From: an uncultured Acidobacteriota bacterium
GTDB taxonomy: Bacteria > Acidobacteriota > Blastocatellia > Pyrinomonadales > Pyrinomonadaceae
DNA: 64,000 nucleotides
Direction: 5' to 3'
Assembly: GCA_937873515.1 (NCBI GenBank)
Contig: CALMYB010000007.1
Span: 1-64,000 of the forward strand
The translations under genes were made by a program, and so were the position numbers. The notes under the pieces were generated by a model. It saw only the letters and a program-made list of their open reading frames with translations. It made no database searches and was not told the DNA's origin. Positions 7,241 to 14,575 of this stretch are shown one piece after another; positions within the stretch are counted from its first letter, which is position 1, and each line of letters starts with the position of its first letter.

Positions 7241-7984
7241 TCAATTCACGCGAAAGGTCGTCGTTATATCTGACGAGCGCATATCGATCTGCGGCGGTGG
7301 AAGAATGGTGATGTCTCCCATCAGCATTCCCACTTCCAACCGCACACAATAATCGATCCTTTCGTGGGCCGTGCTCATAAAGATATCGACGAACACATTA
7401 AATCCGTCTCGTTCGATCTTTATCGAGTTCTTGCCTATCAAACGGGAATCGAGGAATTGAAATCGTCCATTTTCGTCGGTCGTTTTGACGATCTTTTTGC
7501 CGGTCGATGTCTTGATCGTCACTTTTGCGTTCGGGATGACGGCTCCATTTTGATCGATCACGCGGCCTTCGACGAGCGGGACCATAAGCGTAGTGACGCC
7601 GCGTTGGCCGCTCCCGATGTCGGATGGGAATGTCGTCTGCGAATACGATACTGAGAATAAGCCGAGGATCGAGGCGAATGCGGCCGTCGCGAATCTGGTA
7701 ACGCGTCGGCGATATGCGGCAAGGCCTTTTGGGCAATCGCTCGTGATGACGGTGCCGTCGGTTCGCTTGAAGAGGCGAATGCAGAGACGCTTTCCTTCGT
7801 GTGATGCGATGAGGTCGCGAGTTTCCATTGGCGTAAGGGCCGAAATATTGTAAACCTGCCTCTCGCAGCCGGCACAGAGCCTTGAGCGCTCATCACCGGT
7901 CATCTCATCCCAGCTCGCGGAACAAGGCTTTGCGACCGAGATGCGGTCGAGGTCAAGTTCGGGTTTCCGTTCTTGCAGCTTCAT
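7241..7984 (-). CDS. Membrane-anchored protein with Cys motif and carboxypeptidase-regulatory-like domain
   Basis: A 247-residue protein of a kind common in Acidobacteriota. The N-terminal cytoplasmic part has a Cys motif (C21, then RLCAGCERQVYNIS with C37 and C40) that looks metal- or haem-binding. One membrane segment lies near residues 96-114 (FATAAFASILGLFSVSYS). A carboxypeptidase-regulatory-like beta-sandwich follows (about 137-230: EGRVIDQNGAVIPNAKVTI, TDENGRFQFLD), presumably outside the membrane. Function is unknown. It is convergent with vapC; the 137 bp between them show nothing clear. Confidence 0.75.
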   Translation of the reverse strand: MKLQERKPELDLDRISVAKPCSASWDEMTGDERSRLCAGCERQVYNISALTPMETRDLIASHEGKRLCIRLFKRTDGTVITSDCPKGLAAYRRRVTRFATAAFASILGLFSVSYSQTTFPSDIGSGQRGVTTLMVPLVEGRVIDQNGAVIPNAKVTIKTSTGKKIVKTTDENGRFQFLDSRLIGKNSIKIERDGFNVFVDIFMSTAHERIDYCVRLEVGMLMGDITILPPPQIDMRSSDITTTFRVN

Positions 7985-8144
7985 TTCTCACATTGATGCA
8001 GCAGAAGGCCAAATTCGTTGCTTCGTGCTCATGTCGAGCGGCAAGTCCCCCGGCAACGGAGGCCTTCCAATTCTCATCTAAATCTCGTAAACTGTTTGTC
8101 CGCGAAGGCGGGCTATGCGGACGAGGGCGTCCGCGTTCCTTTTG

Positions 8145-8518
8145 GGGGGCGACAGGCTTCGACAGGGGCTTGTATAGATCTTTGAGTGCACGTCGGGCTT
8201 TTTGTAGGTGAGCTCGTTAAAAAAACTTGCAAAACACAAATGCTAATCAAGAATTAGCTCTCGCTGCCTAATTAAATTTAGCTACAGCGATGTCTTACCG
8301 GAAGTCGGCCCGATGCGACCGGATAAGGCATAACTCAGTTCGGGCTCGCGTTACGCCTACACCTGCGGCGTGATGTTAAAGTTAGCCGGGTTAGCCTTTG
8401 ACGAGGTCTTGTCCGCTCATCTGCTCGTCTTTGGCGAAATCAAAGTGAACGGACTAAACGTGTAGATCGCACTGGTCGCAACCTTTGGATGCGGGTTCGA
8501 TTCCCGCCGCCTCCACCA
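8145..8518 (+). ncRNA. ssrA: Transfer-messenger RNA (tmRNA)
   Basis: Rescues stalled ribosomes and tags the nascent peptide. The 5' end GGGGGCGACAGGCTTCGAC and the 3' end GGTTCGATTCCCGCC plus CGCCTCCACCA are the tRNA-like domain. The first seven bases (8145-8151) pair with CGCCTCC near the 3' end, with one G-U, and CCA (8516-8518) is encoded. The tag frame ends NTNANQELALAA and stops with TAA at 8270-8272 (codons AAC at 8234 to GCC at 8267). The resume codon just upstream (near 8228-8233) is not certain. The length of 374 nt is normal for a one-piece tmRNA. Confidence 0.95.
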
Positions 8519-8523
8519 TATCG

Positions 8524-8555
8524 ATTTTGGATTTGGGATTTCGGATTTAGGATTA
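8524..8555. repeat. Short GGATTT-type tandem repeat after ssrA
   Basis: Imperfect 8-9 bp direct repeats (GGATTT, GGGATTTC, GGATTTAGG) just after the tmRNA 3' end. Similar low-complexity runs occur elsewhere, for example around 18072. No function is apparent, and there is no hairpin plus T-run to call a terminator. Confidence 0.5.
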
Positions 8556-8640
8556 AAGCTTGCGGACTAAAGCCGGCAAGTAGAGATGATCGCGAAAGCG
8601 GCAATATTCAAAACTCTCCAGAAGAAAACCGCCTACCGGT

Positions 8641-9540
8641 TCACCGCTTGCTACGCGGAATTTTTGCGTCCGTCAGGATAATGAAGTCACCGATATTCGT
8701 GTCCTTGTGTTTGTCGAAAGTATGAAAGTCGTCCTCGTAACGCATGGTTACGACGATGACCTTTGTCTTCGGGCGATAGCGCAGAAGATGCTCGACCGTC
8801 CCAAGTCTGCTCTCGCTATGGAATGATCCGTTAAGCTGGACGATCAATGCCTTCTTGTTCTGCTTCAGATATTTCGCCATCGAATCGGCCATCGTCGCGT
8901 CCCACAAAGATTGGGAATCGAGGATGTTCTTGATGCCCATCGACGCTTCATTGCTTCCGCCCATCAGTGCCGTGAATTTCTTGGCGTAGGCTTCCGACGC
9001 TTCCGAATAGGGAAGCGGCGCAAGCCACGCTTTCGCATCCTTTGAAAGTTGATCGACCGAACTGCGGCCGTTTCGCGAGACCATGTTGACGTAGCGTCGA
9101 GGCGCGTTCGCTGCGATAACGTCGAGCTTATTTGCCTTGGCGAATTCAACGAGCGGGCGATAGTCGGTCTTATAGTTGCCCCACGGGCGGCTGTCGTCGA
9201 GGAATTTCTTTTCAGTGATCAGGCCCTGCAGATATTCGTTCACGACGATCTGCTCGTCGCGTTCGAACATCTCGAGCGACAATGTGACCTTTCTCTCCTT
9301 TCCGTATCGCTCGAACGTTTTGCGAAAGATCTCGTTCTCGAGGAAATGCCCGACCGCGTCGTCGTGCTGTTCGCCGAGAAAGACGACGTCAACCTGGCCG
9401 GCCGCCTCAATTATCTTTTCCAGGCTGGAAGGTTCGCCATTCGAATCGAACACGCGATAGTTGGCGTCGCTGATATTCGCCTGCGAGAAAGCGATCGTCG
9501 TGAAAAAAAGTGCTGAAATAAGAGCGAGAATTGGTTTCAT
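8641..9540 (-). CDS. ChaN/haem-binding-uptake family (Tiki-like) exported protein
   Basis: Exported protein of 299 residues starting MKPILALISALFFTTIAFSQA (signal peptide, cleavage after FSQA). The mature part has the ChaN/DUF399 hallmarks VFLGEQHDDAVGH near the start, SLEMFERD, and a C-terminal LNGSFHSESRLGTVEHLL. Members bind haem or act as metal-dependent hydrolases (Tiki fold). The lipobox Cys of ChaN is not seen, so it is probably periplasmic and not a lipoprotein. The start chosen is the ATG at 9540, because the upstream in-frame codons do not give a signal peptide. Confidence 0.8.
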   Translation of the reverse strand: MKPILALISALFFTTIAFSQANISDANYRVFDSNGEPSSLEKIIEAAGQVDVVFLGEQHDDAVGHFLENEIFRKTFERYGKERKVTLSLEMFERDEQIVVNEYLQGLITEKKFLDDSRPWGNYKTDYRPLVEFAKANKLDVIAANAPRRYVNMVSRNGRSSVDQLSKDAKAWLAPLPYSEASEAYAKKFTALMGGSNEASMGIKNILDSQSLWDATMADSMAKYLKQNKKALIVQLNGSFHSESRLGTVEHLLRYRPKTKVIVVTMRYEDDFHTFDKHKDTNIGDFIILTDAKIPRSKR

Positions 9541-9578
9541 AATAAAGACCGATATATCGTTAAAGAGCATCGCCGCGT

Positions 9579-10232
9579 TCATTGATCGTCCAAGGATCGT
9601 TGCGGAGGTTCTGCGTCCTTTTGTCTGCGTTCCTGAAGGTGTCGCGTCGTTTCATCCGTTACGCTGAACGGTGTCGCGGGAAAGCGCGCGGTTTTTGCCG
9701 GACCCAGATAATCCGGGTCTTTAGCGGTAAGTTCGCCTTTATTGAGCGTCGGGCTTTGGGTGTCGGGCTGATCTGCCGATCGTCCCGAGCCGCCAAAGAG
9801 TTTAGAAACGTAAATGCCGTTGATGATCAGAGCCGCGCCAACGAGGATCGGGATAATGCCGACCACCCAGAGACGGCCGATGATCTCAGATTCCGCCGGC
9901 GGAATATTTCCGCTGAGGATCAAGCCCTGCATAAAGACATACAGAAAGACCATCAGGCCGATTCCGATGCTGCCGGTGATCATTCCCGCTTTGATCTCCG
10001 TTCGGCGTTTTGAGTCCGGCGTTATACCCTTGAGGCGGTCGAGTTCTGCTTTGCGTTTGACGGCCTGTTCGCTCGACATCAGCATATCGGCGACCCAGGT
10101 GTTCTTCCATTCAAATCCTTCAGGGCGATCGGGCGTTGCAAGAGCCTGTTTGACGGCCGCAAGGTGCGCGCCGCAAGCCTTACAAAATTTCAGGGTGTCA
10201 TCCTGAGTAGAACCGCATTTCGGACAGAACAT
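9579..10232 (-). CDS. Zinc-ribbon membrane protein, unknown function
   Basis: A 217-residue protein starting with a zinc ribbon (MFCPKCGSTQDDTLKFCKAC). It is followed by a soluble linker, two hydrophobic segments (AGMITGSIGIGLMVFLYVFMQ and VVGIIPILVGAALIINGIYV), and a Pro/Thr-rich C-terminal tail. This architecture, ribbon plus two or more helices plus a disordered tail, is frequent in Acidobacteriota and uncharacterised. It lies 38 bp upstream of the ChaN-like gene, on the same strand. Confidence 0.8.
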   Translation of the reverse strand: MFCPKCGSTQDDTLKFCKACGAHLAAVKQALATPDRPEGFEWKNTWVADMLMSSEQAVKRKAELDRLKGITPDSKRRTEIKAGMITGSIGIGLMVFLYVFMQGLILSGNIPPAESEIIGRLWVVGIIPILVGAALIINGIYVSKLFGGSGRSADQPDTQSPTLNKGELTAKDPDYLGPAKTARFPATPFSVTDETTRHLQERRQKDAEPPQRSLDDQ

Positions 10233-10471
10233 AAAGGTATTATTGCGCTTCCAAGGAGAAAAATACGAAGATTCTCGAAAATTTGTTCGCTTTGCAGACC
10301 TCCTCCCGCAATTCCTTCGTCCCCGGAGCCCACTGACGCAGCGAGAGACGGGCAAAATACCGATTGACACGTGTGATATACTCATAATGCTGGTGTAAAC
10401 ATACGTTGTACACCCTGATCTTTAACAAAGGTGACAAAAATTGTAACTACCACCTCGAAAAACGCCGATTT

Positions 10472-10520
10472 TTGTTCCGTTTTGTTCCGCTTGTTCCGCC
10501 ACGCGCGGAACGGAACAAAC
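10472..10520. repeat. Triple TTGTTCCG with inverted copy
   Basis: TTGTTCCG occurs at 10472, 10482 and 10491, followed by the inverted arm GCGGAACGGAACAAAC at 10505-10520. The arms could fold into a hairpin. The same architecture with a different word (TGGGACA) is present at 62444-62512. Confidence 0.75.
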
Positions 10521-10611
10521 ATCGCGGAAATTGTGAATTGTTCGTTGTTCATTGTGAATTGAGAATGGAAGCCGAGCGTCTTCGGTTTTCAATCGTTGAG
10601 TGGATGATAAC

Positions 10612-10674
10612 GAGTGCCCTTACTGCGTGCGGACTTCCGCAACGCCCCGTCCGCTCACGCAGACGATACTGACA
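10612..10674. repeat. Dispersed GAGTGCCCTTACT repeat, copy 1
   Basis: GAGTGCCCTTACTGCGTGCG, then CTTCCGCAACG and a terminal ATACTGACA. A second copy is at 18434-18506, diverged but clearly related; the end of the window (GCTGGCGGTTCTGA) resembles its tail. Confidence 0.7.
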
Positions 10675-10746
10675 CGGGCGGTTCGGGCGGCGTACGGCTT
10701 CGTGAACCTTGCGACTATACGCTATATTCTTTCTTTGCTCTTTAGG

Positions 10747-11598
10747 ATGAACGAATTACCGATCGGCATTTTTGATTCCGGAGTTGGCGGCCTGACGGTC
10801 TATCGTGCGCTTCACGACCGCTTGCCGAACGAGCGTTTCGTCTATTTGGGCGACACCGCACGTGTGCCTTACGGCACGAAATCGCTCGCGACCGTCGAAC
10901 GTTACGCGCTCGAGAATTCGTCGTTCCTGGCGTCGTTGGGCATAAAGCTGCTCGTTGTCGCGTGCAATACGGCGTCAGCCCTAGCCTTGCCCGCGATCCG
11001 CGAAAAGGTCGGGATCGAGGTCGTCGGAGTGATCGGACCCGGCGGGCGCAAGGCGGTCGAGATAGTGCGTGAGTTCGGGCATGACGCTCGGATCGGCGTG
11101 ATCGCGACGGAAGCGACGGTCGCGAGCAACGCGTATATCGACGCGATCCGAAGGGCTTCCGTCGAGCCGAACGTATTGCAGGCCGCGTGCCCGCTCTTCG
11201 TACCATTGGCAGAGGAGAACTGGATCGACCGCCCCGAGACCGCAAGTATTGCTGAAACCTATCTCGCCGAGATCAAAGCGTTCGCTCCCCAGGCCCTTGT
11301 CCTCGGATGTACGCATTATCCTATACTTCGCGACGTGATTCAGCGGACCGTTGGCCCGGATGTTAAACTAATTGATTCGGGTGAAGCGACGGCGGACGAG
11401 GTCGCGATCATTCTTGCAAAGAACGGTCTTGAGAATACTGTCGCTCCGGGCAGATCTCGTGAATTGTGCGATGACCTGGATCATTTTTATGTAACGGACG
11501 CCGCGGAAAGATTCGGGCGCGTTGCGGAAAGATTTTTGGGCGCAAGACCGCAAAGGCTCGAGGCGATCGAAGTTTACGGTGTGGATGAATTAGGGTAG
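10747..11598 (+). CDS. murI: Glutamate racemase
   Basis: Makes D-glutamate for peptidoglycan. The 283-residue protein has the GIFDSGVGGLTV start motif with D10, and the two catalytic cysteines: C73 in VVACNTASA and C188 in LGCTHYP. The glycine-rich substrate loop YLGDTARVPYGTKS is also present. The frame is open upstream to 10600, but the ATG at 10747 precedes the family's normal N terminus and follows TTTAGG. The stop codon lies at the edge of a dispersed A repeat. Confidence 0.96.
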   Translation: MNELPIGIFDSGVGGLTVYRALHDRLPNERFVYLGDTARVPYGTKSLATVERYALENSSFLASLGIKLLVVACNTASALALPAIREKVGIEVVGVIGPGGRKAVEIVREFGHDARIGVIATEATVASNAYIDAIRRASVEPNVLQAACPLFVPLAEENWIDRPETASIAETYLAEIKAFAPQALVLGCTHYPILRDVIQRTVGPDVKLIDSGEATADEVAIILAKNGLENTVAPGRSRELCDDLDHFYVTDAAERFGRVAERFLGARPQRLEAIEVYGVDELG

Positions 11599-11693
11599 AA
11601 ACACGACCGCGGTAGGGAGTGTGCGGCTGATTTCGGATCGCTGGCATTTTGAAAGTGAAAATGGACACCCGCGCTACCGCTTGGGTTTCCGCC
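11595..11693. repeat. A/B dispersed repeat pair between murI and rph
   Basis: A type A repeat on the minus strand (about 11595-11624, one inserted base pair) and a type B repeat on the plus strand (11664-11693) face each other around a 40-bp spacer. The pair starts at the murI stop codon and ends 9 bp before the rph ATG, so it fills almost the whole gap and would sit in the rph leader. Confidence 0.8.
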
Positions 11694-11702
11694 TAGAGAT
11701 AT

Positions 11703-12422
11703 ATGAGTTTTGTACGACAAGATGACCGCAAGGTGGACGAACTGCGTTCGGTTCGGATCACACCGAATATCTCGCCCTATGCGGAAGGCTCGGCGCTGAT
11801 CGAGGTCGGCCGCACAAAGGTGATCTGCACAGCATCGGTCGAAGATCGCGTACCGCCATTTTTGCGGAACAAAGGCACGGGCTGGGTTACGGCGGAATAC
11901 GCGATGCTGCCGCGTGCCACCAATACGCGAACGCAGCGTGAGACGATGCGTCCGACCGGGCGAACGCAGGAGATCCAGCGTCTGATCGGCAGGAGCCTGC
12001 GCGCCGTCGTCGATATGAAATTGCTCGGCGAGCGGCAGATATTTCTCGATTGCGATGTGATCCAGGCGGACGGCGGCACACGATGCGCTTCGATCACCGG
12101 GGCGTATGTCGCCCTTGCTCTCGCGTGTAGGCGGCTCGTGCAGACGGGCGTCGTTCGTGCGAACCCGATCTTGAGCGAGGTCGCGGCCGTGAGCGTCGGT
12201 ATTTGTGAAGAAACGACGATCCTCGACCTTGCGTATGTTGAAGATTCGTCCGCAGAGGTAGATATGAACATCGTCTGCACCGGCGAAGGGAAATTTATTG
12301 AAATTCAAGGCACGGCCGAACGCGAACCTTTTTCGCGTGATCAAATGAACGCAATGCTTGCCCTCGCAGAAAAGGGTATCAAGGAGCTTTTCGAGCAGCA
12401 GCGAAAAGCGCTTGCCGGTTGA
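11703..12422 (+). CDS. rph: Ribonuclease PH
   Basis: Phosphorolytic 3'-to-5' exoribonuclease that trims tRNA 3' ends. The 239-residue product is full length: [22 protein letters not shown], the phosphate-binding and hexamer region [19 protein letters not shown], and the active-site segment [21 protein letters not shown]. It is followed after 3 bp by fabG, so it heads the run rph-fabG-rhomboid-trmB. The start lies just downstream of the A/B repeat pair. Confidence 0.96.
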   Translation: MSFVRQDDRKVDELRSVRITPNISPYAEGSALIEVGRTKVICTASVEDRVPPFLRNKGTGWVTAEYAMLPRATNTRTQRETMRPTGRTQEIQRLIGRSLRAVVDMKLLGERQIFLDCDVIQADGGTRCASITGAYVALALACRRLVQTGVVRANPILSEVAAVSVGICEETTILDLAYVEDSSAEVDMNIVCTGEGKFIEIQGTAEREPFSRDQMNAMLALAEKGIKELFEQQRKALAG

Positions 12423-12425
12423 GAT

Positions 12426-13181
12426 ATGACGACAAAAACATTCGAAGGAAAAACTGCGATAGTAACAGGCGGCACGCGCGGAATTGGCCGCGAGATCGTA
12501 CGCGAACTCGCAAAGGGCGGCGCGAATGTCGCATTCAATTATTCGAAGAGTGCGGCAGAGGCTGACGCACTAAAGTCCGAGCTCGAAGCGTCGAGCGTGA
12601 AAGTTTTTGCGGCGCAGTGCGACGTTGCGAATACCGAGGCCGCGGCGAATTTCGTCGGCGAGGTAAAGGACGCGTTCGGTACCGTTGACTTCCTCGTCAA
12701 CAATGCCGGCATCACGCGCGACCAGCTGATCCTGCGGATGAAGGAGGACGATTGGGACGCCGTGATCGACACGAACCTTAAGGGTGCGTGGAATTTCTCG
12801 AAAGCCGCGATCCGTCCGATGATGCGCAACGAGAACGGCGGATCGATCCTGAACATCACGTCGATATCGGGCGTCGTCGGTATGCTCGGACAGTCGAACT
12901 ATTCCGCGTCGAAGGCCGGAATGATCGGCCTCACAAAATCGCTCGCAAAGGAGATCGCCTCCAAAAAAGTCACTGTAAACGCGCTTGCTCTCGGCCTGAT
13001 CGAGACAGATATGGCGAGCGAGATGAACGCGGACTATCGCGAGAAGATCCTCGCAATGATTCCGCTCGGGCGTCTCGGCCGTGTCGATGAGGCCGCACAG
13101 ATCGCCTGCTTCCTGCTGTCGCCTGCGGCAGCCTACATCACGGGACAAGTGATACAGGTTGACGGCGGCCTCGCGATGTAG
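12426..13181 (+). CDS. fabG: 3-oxoacyl-[acyl-carrier-protein] reductase
   Basis: NADPH-dependent short-chain reductase of fatty acid synthesis, 251 residues. The cofactor motif TGGTRGIG, NNAG, the catalytic Ser in the NITSISG stretch, the YSASK tetrad with Y159 and K163, and the C-terminal ITGQVIQVDGGLAM all match FabG. Several SDR paralogues look alike, and no other fatty-acid gene adjoins it, so a different oxoacyl substrate is possible. It begins 3 bp after rph. Confidence 0.9.
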   Translation: MTTKTFEGKTAIVTGGTRGIGREIVRELAKGGANVAFNYSKSAAEADALKSELEASSVKVFAAQCDVANTEAAANFVGEVKDAFGTVDFLVNNAGITRDQLILRMKEDDWDAVIDTNLKGAWNFSKAAIRPMMRNENGGSILNITSISGVVGMLGQSNYSASKAGMIGLTKSLAKEIASKKVTVNALALGLIETDMASEMNADYREKILAMIPLGRLGRVDEAAQIACFLLSPAAAYITGQVIQVDGGLAM

Positions 13182-13192
13182 TTTTATCCCGA

Positions 13193-13945
13193 ATGTCACT
13201 TGATTACAGGGACGAGGAAGTTCGTCCGGAAGAACCACAGCAATTCGAACAGCCGCAGCCGCGGGAGAACGCATTCCGACCGGGGCCGCCGATCTACGCG
13301 ATCGTTATCATTGCGCTGTACGGCTGCGTCTTCCTTGCCGAACTGACACGCGGTATCGAGCCCGCGATCCTCGCTGCCGGCTTCGACAAACAGGCCTACC
13401 TGCAGAACGGCGAACATTGGCGGCTCTTGACGGGCACGGCATTGCACGCCGGGCCGCTGCATATCATTTTGAACAGTCTCGCGTTCTACAGTTTTGCACG
13501 TCCTTTCGAAGCTCTCGCGAACCGGGCACATCTTGCGATCGTCTTTCTGCTTTCTGCGGTCGGCGGCAGCGCCTTGACGCTCGTCCTTAATCCTGTCGGC
13601 ATCTCGATCGGTGCGTCGGGCGGCATCGTTGGCATCATAGGTTTCCTCGCGGTCTATTCTTTCAAACGGAGGCAGTTCATCGCGCCCGAATTTCGCCGAA
13701 ATCTGATAATGAATATCGGCTTCATACTCCTTTACGGCTTCGTCCTGAGCGGAATGGTCGATAATTACGCTCACATCGGCGGGCTTTTGACAGGTGCGGT
13801 TTACGCTCTATTTGCAGTCCCGGGCGACCCGCATAAAGATCCACGCGAAGTTCTGCCGCCGATCAAGGCCGCAGGTATGCTGTCGATCGCCGCGTATGCC
13901 GCCGTGTGCGGCCTCGCGATCCTCACCATTCTCGGGATCGTCTGA
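13193..13945 (+). CDS. Rhomboid-family intramembrane serine protease
   Basis: Polytopic membrane protease of 250 residues. A hydrophilic, Pro/Glu/Gln-rich N terminus (about 1-32) precedes six or more membrane helices. Rhomboid hallmarks are in place: the HIILNSLAFYSF segment after helix 1, catalytic Ser142 in GASGGIVG, and His194 in YAHIGGLLTG. The protease should be active by these residues. It sits 11 bp after fabG; the substrate is unknown. Confidence 0.92.
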   Translation: MSLDYRDEEVRPEEPQQFEQPQPRENAFRPGPPIYAIVIIALYGCVFLAELTRGIEPAILAAGFDKQAYLQNGEHWRLLTGTALHAGPLHIILNSLAFYSFARPFEALANRAHLAIVFLLSAVGGSALTLVLNPVGISIGASGGIVGIIGFLAVYSFKRRQFIAPEFRRNLIMNIGFILLYGFVLSGMVDNYAHIGGLLTGAVYALFAVPGDPHKDPREVLPPIKAAGMLSIAAYAAVCGLAILTILGIV

Positions 13946-13948
13946 TCT

Positions 13949-14575
13949 ATGCCTCGCGTTCGAGTTCATCAACATGTAAATCCGCTGGCACCGTTCTATC
14001 GGCAAACGCCCGTGCCGCTCGAGATCGGTCAACTTTTTGCGGACCCGACGCGTCCCCTCTTTATGGATATCGGCTGTGCACGCGGGCGGTTCCTCTTGAA
14101 AATGGCGGGCGAGATGCCTGAATTTAACTATCTCGGCATCGAGATACGCGAACCGCTTGTCGATGAAGCGAATCGCCTCGCTGCCGACGCCGGCCTCACG
14201 AATCTGCATTATTCATTCTGCAACGCGATGCTTTGGCTCGACCGCCTTATCGAGAAAATTCCGGATGGCTTGCTGCAAACCGTTACGATCCAATTCCCGG
14301 ATCCGTGGTTCAAAAAGAAGCACGAGAAACGCCGAATGGTGAACCGCGAAATGGCCGACGCCATCGCCGCAAAACTCGGCGTCGGCGGCAAGGTCTTCAT
14401 TCAGACCGATATCGAATTCCTCGCCGACGAAATGTTCGAGATCTTCCGCGCGCACGAAGGCTTTCGCGAAGAAAAGATCGACGAGAATCCGTTCCCCGTC
14501 AAGACCGAACGCGAACTCGCTGTCGAAGGCAAATCCCTGCCCATCTTTCGAAGTGTTTTTATCAATTCGAGTTAA
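13949..14575 (+). CDS. trmB: tRNA (guanine-N7-)-methyltransferase
   Basis: Forms m7G46 in tRNA with AdoMet. The 208-residue protein has the AdoMet loop MDIGCARGRFL, YLGIEIRE, the catalytic-site segment IQFPDPWFKKKHEKRRMV, and the C-terminal TERELAVEGKSLPIFRSVF. The start is 3 bp after the rhomboid stop. Its stop codon overlaps the stop of the convergent kinase gene. Confidence 0.96.
   Translation: MPRVRVHQHVNPLAPFYRQTPVPLEIGQLFADPTRPLFMDIGCARGRFLLKMAGEMPEFNYLGIEIREPLVDEANRLAADAGLTNLHYSFCNAMLWLDRLIEKIPDGLLQTVTIQFPDPWFKKKHEKRRMVNREMADAIAAKLGVGGKVFIQTDIEFLADEMFEIFRAHEGFREEKIDENPFPVKTERELAVEGKSLPIFRSVFINSS

Larger units (their letters stand above)
10233..10746. other. Intergenic stretch with repeats between divergent genes
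   Basis: No convincing gene. It holds a TTGTTCCG triple repeat with an inverted copy (10472-10520), a direct 11-bp repeat ATTGTGAATTG at 10530-10540 and 10551-10561, a copy of the GAGTGCCC repeat family (10612-10674), and a possible murI -10 box TATATT at 10723-10728. Confidence 0.7.
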
